The notes under the pieces were generated by a model, which saw only the letters and a list, made by a program, of their open reading frames with translations, searched no databases and was not told where the DNA came from. From Saprolegnia diclina VS20 (taxonomy: Eukaryota > Oomycota > Saprolegniomycetes > Saprolegniales > Saprolegniaceae), in the NCBI RefSeq assembly GCF_000281045.1, contig NW_008246073.1:760213-824212 (forward strand): DNA of 64,000 bases, in the 5' to 3' direction. Made by a program: the position numbers and the translations under genes. This document shows, piece after piece, positions 11,854-21,955 of this stretch (position 1 is the stretch's first letter; each line of letters opens with the position of its first letter).

Positions 11854-12717
11854 ATGGTCGCCATCAAGACGCCGTTCACGGACCTCCGCGTGCTCGCCGA
11901 CGCACTCGACAAGTCGCCGACCAGCGACGCAATCAAGCTCACATCCGCCTCGACGTCGTGGAAGAGTCCCACGCACGAGAACGAAGACCGGTCGCTCGTG
12001 CATTACGGCGACCGCTACAGCCTCTTTGCCGTCATGGACGGCCATGGCGGCGCCTTGGCCTCCGAGTACGTCAAGACGCACCTTGTGGGTGTCATCGACG
12101 AGCAAAGTGAGATTACAAAAGCGACCCTTGAAGCCGCTGTCGCGACGCTCGAAGCACGCTTCAACCAGATCGCAGCCGACGCCAGCGACTACAGCGGCGC
12201 CTGCTTCGTCGCGCTGCTCGTGCTCCAAGATGGCTCGCATCGACGATTTGTCTTGAACCTTGGCGACTGCCGTATTGCAGCACTCGAAGTGTCGCCGCAA
12301 GCCCACCCGAAGCGGCAAGTCCACGCGCTTTCAACGGACCACAAGGCGAGCTGCCCGCTCGAGAAGCGGCGCATCCTCGTGGCCGGCGGCTCTGTTGTCG
12401 GTGGCCGCGTCGCCGGCGTCCTCGCCCCATCCCGATCCATTGGCGACATTGACATGAAGGTCAAGGGTATGGAAGGATGGGTCGTCGCACTGCCCGAGAT
12501 CTCGGAAGGCAAGATCGCCCGTAACAGTATTTATGTCCTCGCGACCGACGGCGTCTGGGACGTCCTCTCGAACGACGAGGTCCTCGACATTGCCGAAGAC
12601 GTGCTCGACGACGAGTACGAGAAGAACTGCCAGCGCGCGAGCGACGCGATTGCCAAGGAAGCAGTCGAGCGCGGCAGCCGTGACGATATTACGGCCATCG
12701 TGATCCGCACGAGCTAA
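11854..12717 (+). CDS. PP2C-family (PPM) Mn2+/Mg2+-dependent Ser/Thr phosphatase
   Basis: This single exon encodes 287 aa from the ATG at 11854. All PPM motifs are present in order: ENEDRS near residue 43, MDGHGG with the metal Asp at 62, NLGDCR, GGSVV...GVLAPSRSIGD, ATDGVWDV with Asp 232, and RGSRDDITAIV with the adjacent metal Asp pair at 277-278. PPM phosphatases dephosphorylate stress and MAPK-pathway proteins without regulatory subunits; the substrate cannot be read from sequence. The frame is open upstream to ATGs at 11740 and 11581, which would add 38 or 91 residues lacking family similarity. I chose 11854 because the core starts soon after it and the length matches minimal PPM enzymes. 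Confidence 0.9.
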   Translation: MVAIKTPFTDLRVLADALDKSPTSDAIKLTSASTSWKSPTHENEDRSLVHYGDRYSLFAVMDGHGGALASEYVKTHLVGVIDEQSEITKATLEAAVATLEARFNQIAADASDYSGACFVALLVLQDGSHRRFVLNLGDCRIAALEVSPQAHPKRQVHALSTDHKASCPLEKRRILVAGGSVVGGRVAGVLAPSRSIGDIDMKVKGMEGWVVALPEISEGKIARNSIYVLATDGVWDVLSNDEVLDIAEDVLDDEYEKNCQRASDAIAKEAVERGSRDDITAIVIRTS

Positions 12718-12823
12718 GCAGTCACGCGTATCGTGTGGTCGACGCGCCTTTAGGGAGCGACCCTCTCACTACTACTACTCGTCCTTTTGTCTACCAGCAA
12801 TAAAAACGTCGTGTATATTCGCC

Positions 12824-13384
12824 TTACCCAAGAAGACTTTTCCACGCCTCTTTGAACGTGGCGCCACGGGCCATGATGGCCCGAAGGTCCATCTCGAGCT
12901 CCGAGAGGCGGTGGCTCTCAATATCGTAAATCAGCGCGAGGATCTCGAGGTTCGGGATCTCGGTCCGCGGCGCATACCCTTTCGCGGCCTCGAGTGTGTA
13001 GGACGGGACCTTCTCGAGCTCGAGGAGCGGGTCGTTGGGCTCGACCGCCCGCATGTAGACGTACGAGGCAATAGTCTCGTCGTTCAGAATGACGGGGATC
13101 TTGACGCGCTTGTAGTAGCCGGACGTAACGGCCTCGAGGATGTCGAGGCCCTGCAAGCACGCGTCGTCGACTGTGAAGAGCTCGCCTTGGATCGGGACGC
13201 CCTCGCCGGGGATGTCGAGGAGGAACGGGACGCAGCGGTCGCCGCCGACGACGAGCGGGAAGGGCCCCACGGTGGTCGCGACCCCGCGGAAGGTCGCCTT
13301 GCCCTTGTCTACCGCGGGCTGGAGGTACACGTCGTGGTTGAAGAAGCCCCGCTTGAGCGTGCCATACACAAAGACGTCCGTCAT
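12824..13384 (-). CDS. Gamma-glutamylcyclotransferase-like (AIG2/GGACT) family protein
   Basis: This single exon encodes 186 aa, with ATG at 13384-13382. The N-terminus MTDVFVYGTLKRG carries the diagnostic YGTL substrate-binding loop (residues 7-10) of the BtrG/GGACT fold. GVPIQGELFTVDD and LDILEAV follow; the last contains the conserved Asp-x-x-Glu, probably including the catalytic acid. Enzymes of this fold release 5-oxoproline from gamma-glutamyl amines, amino acids or glutathione breakdown products. The C-terminal 60 residues are helical and extend beyond the compact AIG2 core. The protein is cytosolic, with no signal sequence. The exact substrate (gamma-glutamylamine versus other) is not decidable here. 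Confidence 0.88.
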   Translation of the reverse strand: MTDVFVYGTLKRGFFNHDVYLQPAVDKGKATFRGVATTVGPFPLVVGGDRCVPFLLDIPGEGVPIQGELFTVDDACLQGLDILEAVTSGYYKRVKIPVILNDETIASYVYMRAVEPNDPLLELEKVPSYTLEAAKGYAPRTEIPNLEILALIYDIESHRLSELEMDLRAIMARGATFKEAWKSLLG

Positions 13385-14030
13385 CTCTCGACCCGTTGCT
13401 AGAGGAGCGCAAAAGCCAAAGTGACCGCTGATTCGCTGATATTGGCAGTTATTTCACACACCATTGGTCATAAGTCACAAGCATGCGGCCAATCGGCGTC
13501 GCCCGAGTGCGATGGGATTAGTGTCGCCACTCCTCGTCGCGCCTCATGACACTATTTGTCGTCACAGCATTTCGCAGGGCATTGATCGTGGGACGTGCTA
13601 TGTTGGCACGACGCGTGCCTGCAGCTTCTTTGCTGTCGTGATTAGCTCCACGCAAGGCGCAGGCTAATGTCGAATGGCCGTCGAAAGCGAGTGCTTACGC
13701 CAAACACAACAGTACACAGTATATGCCGCCACGCATGCGAAACCGCGTTAGTTATCCTTCAAGGCAAGTGGGCGGTCGGGCGTGCGACTGTGAATCAGCC
13801 AAGCTGGAGCGATCCATGACCTCCTGTTGCATACCGTAATAATACCACACGTTGAGCACGCATCTCTGCCTGCGGCCTCAAGACAACTGGACGTCACGAC
13901 CCTACGTTGTCTATCGCACACTATTTCAAGGAGACGCTATTTCATCGTCGAGCCACCCCTTTTTGTCAACATTCGCGATTTGAGGCGAAAGACCGAGAGC
14001 GCAGGCAGATCGCAAAAGGACAAGCTGACG
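13385..14030. other. Divergent intergenic region, 0.65 kb
   Basis: This is the shared upstream region of the GGACT-like gene (minus) and the prolyl-hydroxylase gene (plus). A GGCCAATCGG element (CCAAT type) occurs at about 13490. No gene is visible. Confidence 0.5.
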
Positions 14031-14889
14031 ATGCAACGGATGCTGGCGCTCGGGCAGCGCAGCCGCCGCCACTTGCTGCGAACACGCGCCTTCTCGGCGC
14101 CGGCCTTTGACGAGAACGTCCTCCTCCCGCTCTTTCCGCCGTCGACCCAAGAGGCGATCCAGCATGGCCTCAACACGCAGGGCTTTTGCATCCTCCGCGA
14201 CTTTGCCTCGAGCGCCATTAGCCTCGCGATGCGGGCCGAAGCCGAGAAGCTCTACGCCGAGGGCCACATGTTTCAATCCAACTCGGTCGATGCCAACGGC
14301 AACGCGTACCCCAAGCACAACGTGTTTGCTTCCGAGCTCAACGGCAACGAATGGGACTTGGCGCCAACGATCCTCCACTACACGCGGAGCGTCATGCTCC
14401 AGGCGCCCGAGATGCTCAACACCCTCTTTCCCGGCCTCCAAATGAGCTCGCGCGCGTACGCATCCAAGCTCGCCGTGTCGCTTGGCGACGGCGCCTCCTG
14501 TGCGTCCCAACCCTTCCGAGCCTTTCAGAAGCATCTAACGTCGCCATGTAGATCCCAAGCACTGCGATACGGCGGGCCTTCCCGACAAGCGCAAGGTGAC
14601 CATGGTCTACTACCTCAACCCCAACTGGGCGCCTGGCCACGGTGGTGAGCTGCGTGTCTTTGCGCCCAATGGCACCCACGTGGTCGAGCCGCGGTCGGAC
14701 ACGCTCGCCGTCTTTTGGAGCGACCTCGTGGCGCACGACGTGCTGCCGTGCGAGACGCCGGTCGAGAACATTGCGGCGCGGCGGTACGCGCTCACACTGT
14801 GGCTGGTCACCGACAACCCCAAGCACATCAACGACAAGTCGCACCACTTGTACCCGCTCCGCCAGCACCATTTCCCCGAGGCGGCGTAG
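14031..14889 (+). CDS. 2OG-Fe(II) prolyl hydroxylase, PHD/EGLN-like
   Basis: Two exons around one intron (14500-14551, 52 nt) sum to 269 codons. The C-terminal half resembles HIF-type prolyl hydroxylases. The iron ligands are H-x-D in YPKHCDTA (about residues 160 and 162) and a distal His in FWSDLVAHDVLP (about 217). The 2-oxoglutarate-binding Arg lies in ARRYALTLWL (about 232). The surrounding VTMVYYLNPNW, GGELRVF and AVFWSD strands match the PHD double-stranded beta-helix. The first 25 residues are Arg-rich with no acids (MQRMLALGQRSRRHLLRTR), which resembles a mitochondrial presequence. Such enzymes hydroxylate prolines on target proteins in an oxygen-dependent way. The target (Skp1, a ribosomal protein or another) is unknown. 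There is no signal peptide, so a collagen-type secretory role is unlikely. Confidence 0.87.
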
Positions 14890-14984
14890 GCATAAGAAGA
14901 GGAGATACAGCACACACAAAATGCATGCTTGTTTGGTGATTGAAGACGACGCGACCGTCACGATGGCGCCCATCTCGTTGCTGT

Positions 14985-16290
14985 TTATCTCGTGATCTTG
15001 AACTTCTTGATCTCGGCGAGGAGCTTCTTGGCTTCGCCCTGGCTAAAGTGCTGGCGCACCGGCTCCAAGATCCTGCAACATCAGTCAGATTGCCGTTGGA
15101 CCTGATAGAAGAGATGGGACGTACTGGTTGAGGTAGTCGGTCAACGTCGGCTTCAAGTCCCCCGGGTGGATGGCCTCGGCCGCGTAGTCGGCCGCCAACT
15201 CTTCGTACGTGAGGTACGTCCTAGACACGAGAAGAATGAGATGCCAAGACAGGGATGTCGTCGTCGCGTACTTGTCGCCGCCAAAGTCTTCCTTGCGCTT
15301 GACCGTGACACCCGTCGTGAAGAGCGGGAAGATGATGTGCTTCATGTAGTCCATGATCGGGTTGTCGTTGACCTGGCCGGGCGGGCAGTACGCCTTCTTG
15401 ATCTTGCGGCTCACGTCCGACGCCGTGTCTTCCATAAAGATGGCCGAGTCCGGGTCACTCTTGGACATCTTCTCCTGGCCCTGCTTGAGGCCCATGAGCA
15501 TGTGGTGGCTGATGATGACCGGCTTGTGCTTGATCTTGACTTCGTCGCAGTACTCGCGGGCCAACATGTTGACCTTGCGCTGGTCCAAGCCGAGCTGGCA
15601 AATATCCGCCTTGAGGAAGAAGACGTCCGCGCACTGCATGCACGGGTACATGAGCTGCGCCGCGCTCATGTCATCGGCCTCCTTGCGGCCCATGATCGTG
15701 CAGCAGCGCTGGATGCGCGCAATGTTGAAGCGGCGCGCCACGTCAATGACGCGCGTCCAGTACTCGTCCGCATGGGCGTTGATCTCGTCCGAGGCCCAGA
15801 GAAACTGGACGTTGTCCATGTTCATGCCGGCGGCCTTCCAGATCTCAATCATGTACTGGCCGACCTTGCGGATCTTCTTGAGGTCACCGCCCATCTTGTT
15901 GTTGAGGAGCGCAAACCAATCGGCGACCCAGAAGCGGAAGATGCAACCGGCGCTCGTGAGGCGGTTGACGTTGATGACACGGAGGATACCCTGGGCGATG
16001 TGCATGCGGCCCGAGGGCTCAAAGCCGTCGTAACAGATCGGGTGGTCCTTCTTCTCGAGGAGGAGCTTGAGCTCTTCGTCCTTGATGCACTCCTCGCCGA
16101 CGCTGCGGCAGATTTCGAAGCGCTCGTCGAGGCTCAGCGTGCTCTTCTTCCACTCGCGGACTTCGCCGAGCTTGGACTCGTAGACGCGGGGCGCGGGCGC
16201 GGCCTTGGCCACCGTGGCCTTGGCCTCCTCGACCTTGGCCTTCGCTTCCAGCTGCACCTGGACCTGCTCGACGCTCGTGACTTCAGCCAT
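14985..16290 (-). CDS. YARS1: Tyrosyl-tRNA synthetase, eukaryotic cytosolic type
   Basis: The product charges tRNA-Tyr with tyrosine. Three exons (16290-15272, 15220-15125, 15072-14985) give 401 codons. The class I signatures are present: a HIGH variant (HIAQG, after YDGFEPSGRM) and KMSKS (EKMSKSDPDSAIF). An Ala/Lys/Glu-rich N-terminal extension of about 45 residues precedes the catalytic core. The archaeal/eukaryotic TyrRS features (FRFWVADWFALLNNKMGGD, QLGLDQRKVNMLARE) are clear. There is no EMAP-II-like C-terminal domain; the protein ends soon after the anticodon-binding helices. An in-frame upstream continuation to about 16383 begins at a non-ATG codon, so MAEVTSVEQ at 16290 is taken as the start. 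Confidence 0.95.
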
Positions 16291-17123
16291 TCTTATCCAA
16301 CAATGACCGCAAACGCCCTGGAGAATTTTCACACCCAAATGCAACTTGGCAACCGGATGGATTCCGGATACGCGGCTGCTCACTTTCGAGGAAGGGACTT
16401 GTGGCTCTGCGACGCCACGCCCGAGGGATGGTATATATCAGAGCGACGGGCCATTCTGGGCGTGCACGGAGCAACTGCGCGTCGTGGCGCCGTCGCTGCC
16501 CCGGTGCCACGGCGTATGGACCGCACGCTTTCTCCTTGGGCGGGCCGCGACTTTGGCGCCATGTGATTCGCTGCTGAAACTGGATTTCCAGCATTTTGGC
16601 GAATCCGGAGCTGTCCATCGGCTTCCATTGATTCCTCCGCCGGGTGATGACGGTGGGCGACAAGCACGGCGTAAGCTGCCTATCGCATGAAGCCGAAGAT
16701 TCCAAGGAGGCTACATGGGCCGGAACAATCCCAGCGCGTACACATCCAGCGGCCGTGCGTCTAGTCGGTGTGGAACGAGCTTGTGGACCGGATGCGAGCG
16801 TCTTGGTTGTCACGCCCGATTGGTGCATACAAAATAGCATTTTGGCCAATCCCGTGCCACGTAGCTGCCGAGCGCGACATATTCGTTTGTACCAGCGACC
16901 AGCAGCGCTGACGAGTGCACGACGCCTCGACAGTACGGTGTGCAGGAAGCTTACAGCTCTGCCTCGTGGGAACACCGTCGGCACGCAGTCTATAGGTCCT
17001 TGGTGCGTTTCTGTGGGGATTGTAATTACGGATGTTTGATTGGGTCGTAAATCGGTTATTTTCCCCAATGAAAAGTCGCCTTGGACGACCACAGACTACT
17101 TTTGGGCTACTGCCGACGACGAT
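16291..17123. other. Divergent intergenic region, 0.8 kb
   Basis: The region lies between TyrRS (minus) and the B-box/DUF2009-type gene (plus). It holds CCAAT-type elements, the clearest being ATTTTGGCCAATCC at 16839-16852. A 269-codon minus frame crosses it but shows no domain and is treated as chance. Confidence 0.5.
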
Positions 17124-19139
17124 ATGGCCGACTACTCTGGCATCAGTCGACTGCGCCGCTTGTCCGAGCTCTTGGAGCACGACGATGGCGAGAGCGATGG
17201 CGAGAACCATGCGTTACCCGTGTCGGCTGTCGGCGTGTGCATTGGCGCTGCAGAGGACGAGACCATGGACGACGACGACGATGTGAACGTCGACACGACC
17301 GTGTGCATCGAGTGTCGCCACCAGCGGTCCGAGGTGTTTTGCGAGCAGTGCCATGACCACTTTTGCCGCCTCTGCTACGGCGGCCAGCACCGCAAGGGCA
17401 ACCGGAAAACACACACGTACCAGCCCATTTTGCAGCCGACGGACGACGCCCGTGACGAGAAGGTACGGCAACAACGTCACGTCGTCGCCGCTCATGCGCA
17501 TCCTTAGGTCCAGCTTGTTGCGCCAACGGTGCCACTGCCATCGACGTCGTCGAGCCGACTTTACGAAGGTGATGCCGATTCCTCCGACGACAGTGATGAC
17601 AGCGGCAACTCGAGGCCCTCCCGCTTCCGCGGCTCGTCGTCGTCGCGCAATATCTGTACCTTGATGGGCTCATTGCTCTTAGGCGGACTGTCTTCGAAAC
17701 AGCTCCCGTCGTCGTCGGTACCGGCGGCCCCAAACGCGACCATGCGCGACCGCGCACGGTACATCCCCGTGCGCCTCACGTACGAAGAACGCAAGCGCCT
17801 CCGGACGCTCGAGGCCGCGCTCAGCGTGTGCCACTACACGGACAAGATCGACACGCTGCTGGCGATGAACCCGTCGAAGCGCACGCGCCTCCAGCTGCAG
17901 GAAATCGCGGGCTTCCTCAGCGGTCTCGTCGTCTCGATGGACTACAAGGCCGGCCAGACGCTCCTCGACGAAAAGCAGTTTGAGCCGCTCGAAGGGTTTT
18001 TTGGCGATCTCTTTGAGCTCGGCCGACGCTACAAGATCATGAACCCCGAGAAGATGCGCGGCGAGTACGGCGCGCTCATGTACCTCCTGCAAGACGCCGT
18101 GTCGCCGGCGATCCACGACCTCCTCGGCTTCTCGCCCGTCAAGCCGCTCAAAACCGTCTACGCCGTGCTCGAGGCGCATGGCGTGCTCGGGATTCTCGAC
18201 CACCCGCTCATTGAGACCGCGACGATGGTCGTGGCGCCCGAAGGCAAGTCGCGCGCCAAGATCCAGCAGCAGATCAAGGCCAAGGACGCCGCCATCAAGG
18301 AGATCACGCGGTCGTTCTACTCGTCGAGCGTCTCGGCCGACGAGATCCAGCAGTGCCTCTACTCGATCGCGGACAACAACTACCACCTCTACTTTGAGCG
18401 CGACCCGATCGACCGCATGATTACGCTCCTCTCGACGCACTTTCCGATCGAAGATACCAAAGTCGACGCCAAGTACTCGCTCGCGATCGTCTCGGGCAGC
18501 GACGGCGCGCGCCTCTCGCACTCGCATGCGCGGCAGTACCACTACGTCCTCCAGTCGCTGACGCTATGGCGCGAGATCGCCCACGACATGTTCCGGCTGT
18601 GGTGCCTCACGGACGACGACCTGCTCACGGCCAAGTCGCCGTACCAGCTCACAGACACGGGCCAGGGCCTCCACCGCATCCAGGCGTCGCCGTTGGTCTC
18701 GCGCGCCATGCACGTGCTACTGCACACGACGCAGGAGCGCTTGGAGCACTGGGTCGGCTCGAGCGTCATCCACCTCGGCGACAAGAACGTGCCAAATGCG
18801 CTCATGTTTATCGACAAGTACGCGCAGGTGGGGCACATTCTGCGGCCGATCGTCAAGACGATCGATGCGATCGACGAGCTCGCGGCCAAGTCGAAGGAGC
18901 TGCACACGTACATTGCGACGACGTTTGGCGGGCCCGAGACGCTCAAGAAGGACATCCTCGTCGACTTTTTCCGCGAGGCGTTTGACGGCAGCGGCGCCGA
19001 CAATTTCTTTGACGCTGGCTCGTGCATTGACGGCCGCCTCACGAGCGCCTGGAACTGGTGCTCGCGCCTCCACGCGAAGAAGTTCTTCCCCGTCTTCAAG
19101 CTCGCGGGCTTTGTCGGCTTTGACGGCAAGTTTGGCTAA
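17124..19139 (+). CDS. B-box zinc finger plus DUF2009/UPF0652-type protein
   Basis: Two exons around the intron 17463-17507 give 657 codons from the ATG at 17124. Residues ~50-100 hold a B-box-like cluster (CIECRHQRSEVFCEQCHDHFC, then CYGGQH and a further His). An acidic, Ser-rich linker follows. From about residue 190 a long conserved globular region includes RDRARYIPVRLTYEERKRL, YKAGQTLLDEK, DGARLSHSHARQYHYVLQSL and ALMFIDKYAQVGHIL. I recognise this as the DUF2009/UPF0652 family found in plants, fungi and protists, whose biochemical role is undefined. The motif DAGSCIDGRLTSAWNWC closes the domain. The B-box suggests a protein- or ubiquitin-related adaptor role, which is inference. Confidence 0.8.
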
Positions 19140-19419
19140 GCATCCAGTCGCACTAGAGAGAGGATAAAGCAACTAGGATACGACCATGCAACACTATGTG
19201 TTGACATTTGTTCCTCCGAGGTGGATACCTCCAGCGATTTTCTTCCGCTAGTCCTGTCGAGCTGCCTTTGCGTCATCGGTGACGCAGCAGGTGGTTGTGA
19301 GCCTTAGGTGGTGATTCCTGGGCACGAACGCTAGTATAACACGGTGCGTCGCTCGCTGCCGGATATGTACCAGTAAGCCGTAGCACCGAGAGTCTGCTAT
19401 GTATATTAGCAAAAGGTAC

Positions 19420-20860
19420 TTAGTGCGCGCGGTCGTCGATGTGCAGATGCTTGAGACCGGTCACCTTTTCGACACCGCTAATGTGTGCGCAGAGATCTTC
19501 GACTGCGTCGGGAGGTGGCGCCAACCGGCGTTTCCAGACCTGTGGCTCGAGTGCCTGCAGCACGTCAGCGTCGGTGGGCAACGTCGCGTCGTCCAAATAC
19601 AGACGCAAGTCGTCGGCGATCGTGATCCACGCCCCCATGGCATCTTCGATAAACGCCTATCAAGACGTGTCCATGGCAGTCTCGATATGAGGTGGCACCA
19701 AGTACGCAGCGTCCTTCTCGACGCTCTTGAGATGCTTCCAGCGCGGAAAGTACGTGCCAAGAATCTACGGATCGTCGTTGTCTACAGATGCAACATCGAC
19801 CGTCTGAGCGTATTACGTCCCACACGACTTGGAGTTTTTCGGGGGTTGGCAGCTTGTGGAACGCGCGCTTGGCATCATACGCCTGCCGGTCGTGGGCGCG
19901 GAGGAGCTCGAGTGCGATAGGAAGACCGCCCAGCGTCACATGTGTGCGGTACCTAGCGTCTATGATGGAGGTTGACGCAGCGAGATGGGTCGCACCGGCT
20001 CGCCATGGTGGCCGCAATCTTGACGAGCTTGGCGTACTGCAAGTGGGACGTTCGCGTGTCCGACACGACTTGCACGAGCGGCCCGGCTTCCGACGCGTCG
20101 TACATCTAGTAGCATACTACTGTGTGAGTCGCCTACCATCAGCGTTATGGCGCTCCAGACCCATAACGGCCAGAGCGTGCGCAAGGTATCCACAAGGCGG
20201 TGCACCTACGTTCTTATTTGACACGATCCACCTCGGAATGGGATCTTTACGCGAGGCTCGTCGTCGTAGTCAAACCCGAGGACGTCGTGGACGAGCACGA
20301 CGTCGTCCATGAGCACTTGAATCGACGGAAGCTTGCAGCATTCGTGGGCAAACTGGCCTACTCAAACCTGCTGACGACAACCAAGAAGAGCGTTGTCGGA
20401 CCTCGAAAGTTAGGCACGTTCTCGCGCAGACCCATGCTCAAGAGGAAGAGCACGACCTCGACGTGGCCGAGGCGCACGGCCACGTGCAGAAGCGTATCAC
20501 CGAGCACAATGCGTCCGTCTTCGACTGCGGCAAAGAAGAGTTGCTTTTCGTCCAAGTGTTTCTCAAGCTTGGCCTCGTGGCGTCGCGAGTCGTGGATGCT
20601 CTCGATGCGGCCTTCGATGCGATTGCTCACGTCAATGTACGCCGCGCGAGAGATCTAAACCATGCTCGTACAAGCACGAGAGTCCATGGTACGACCTGAA
20701 AGGCCATCGAAGCCTCGTAAAAATGCGTCTCGAGCTTGGCGACGTTGCCGTGAAACGTGTGCTTGACCTGATACGTATGAGGAAACAGTGCGTATGCACT
20801 TGGTACCATTTTGCGAAAGTGGACGACCTCGGTCGCATCAGCGCTCAGGTTTTGGCCCAT
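19420..20860 (-). CDS. Ankyrin-repeat protein with N-myristoylation signal
   Basis: Eight exons (20860-20696, 20654-20402, 20357-20251, 20205-20137, 20105-19996, 19952-19817, 19764-19699, 19656-19420) sum to 381 codons with every phase matching. The N-terminus MGQNLSAD fits an N-myristoylation consensus (Gly2, Ser6), predicting membrane tethering. One clear ankyrin unit is present (GDTLLHVAVRLGHVEVVLFLLSMG). Downstream regions (FPRWKHLKSVEKD; a helical C-terminus) are unrecognised, though the overall layout resembles ankyrin proteins with a second, membrane-associated domain. One inferred intron (20106-20136) is only 31 nt, below the usual size. The gene starts 77 bp from the divergent ankyrin-SAM gene. 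Confidence 0.72.
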
Positions 20861-20937
20861 CCGCTCGCAATGCCCTGGATCTTGCACTCCACTTTGAAAC
20901 GCAGCGACGCGTCGGTTATGCCTCGTGGTGTAGTCCC

Positions 20938-21900
20938 ATGTCGGCGATCGCGTCCAAAGTCGAGGCCTTGATTGAGATTGCACTTACAAATGACGTGGCA
21001 ATGCTGGATGCCTTTCTCGAGTCGCTCGAAAACCGCGACCATGTCGTCAACGGCTACGGTCAGCACGACCGGACGGCCCTTATGCTCGCCAGTGCGTGGC
21101 ACGCCCACCACAGCGTGCACCTCTTGCTGCGGTGCTGCGTCTTTTCTTGCTGCGTGACAGCTCATAACACGAGTGCAGGCGCGGCGCGGACGGCAACCTC
21201 AAGGACCCCGACGGCACCACGGTACGACCGCATGTGCAAAACCATTTCGGATGATGGCTTGCAGGCGTTGCATTTGGCGGCCGAAAACAACGCCAAGCAC
21301 TGCTTGCACCAGCTCGTAAATGCCAACGTGTTACTGGACGAGCAAAACGTGTGGGGCTGGACAGCGCTGCACGTGGCGGCGGCAGAAGGGGCACTCGAGT
21401 GCACAAAAGCGCTGCTGATCGCGGGCGCCCGCACCGACATCGTAGCGCACGAGACAAACGACACGCCGCTCGATGTCGCACTCACGGGTGGCCACGCCGA
21501 GGTTGTTGCGCTTCTTCGGAGCTGGGACCCAGCATGGTCGACGCGGGATACGTCCGCGCCGCGCCAAATGGCCGTCTGGTCGACATCCGAAGTTGCCGAC
21601 TTTCTGCGCTCGCTCTCTCTATCACAGTACCTCCCGGTCTTTGAGCACACCGATGGCCTCCAGCTCCAAGGTACCGTGAGAGCAGAGTACGCTGCACGCA
21701 CAAGTGTGTTTCGACTAGATCTGCACGACGACCTCTTGACGGAAACGTACGGCATGCATCGCCCCGCCCACCGCCTGCGCCTCCTCGAAGCCATTGTCTT
21801 GGAACAACTGCGTCAAATACCATCGACGACACCTCCCCCAATGGACACGCGGCGGATCCAGCTTCCTCCACTCGAGCCTCGTCAACACAGCAGTGGTTAA
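20938..21900 (+). CDS. Ankyrin-repeat protein with C-terminal SAM domain
   Basis: Four exons, with introns at 21132-21178, 21222-21264 and 21671-21718, give 275 codons. Several ankyrin units run across residues ~5-165: RTALMLASAWHAHHSVHLLL, ALHLAAENNAKHCLHQLV, TALHVAAAEGALECTKALL and TPLDVALTGGHAEVVALLR. A SAM domain follows (WSTSEVADFLRSLSLSQYLP, FEHTDG, then DDLLTETYGMHRPAHRLRLLEAI), with the last intron inside it. Ankyrin-SAM proteins act as oligomerising scaffolds. There is no kinase or membrane segment. The stop lies 55 bp from the convergent BRX1 stop. The ATG at 20938 is the first in frame that keeps a 5' gap to the divergent neighbour. Confidence 0.85.
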   Translation: MSAIASKVEALIEIALTNDVAMLDAFLESLENRDHVVNGYGQHDRTALMLASAWHAHHSVHLLLRCCVFSCCVTAHNTSAGAARTATSRTPTAPRYDRMCKTISDDGLQALHLAAENNAKHCLHQLVNANVLLDEQNVWGWTALHVAAAEGALECTKALLIAGARTDIVAHETNDTPLDVALTGGHAEVVALLRSWDPAWSTRDTSAPRQMAVWSTSEVADFLRSLSLSQYLPVFEHTDGLQLQGTVRAEYAARTSVFRLDLHDDLLTETYGMHRPAHRLRLLEAIVLEQLRQIPSTTPPPMDTRRIQLPPLEPRQHSSG

Positions 21901-21955
21901 GGACGGAATCCATTTGTTATATAATGCCATAAGAAATGTAGAAGAGACAAAGCGT

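Noticed and set aside
15166-16566. A 466-codon open frame antisense to TyrRS
   Set aside because: It is a mirror frame caused by GC-rich codons. The Leu/Val/Arg/Asp-heavy composition and lack of domain contrast with the clear TyrRS on the other strand.
16283-17092. A 269-codon minus-strand open frame upstream of TyrRS
   Set aside because: It overlaps both promoters of a divergent pair and shows no domain.
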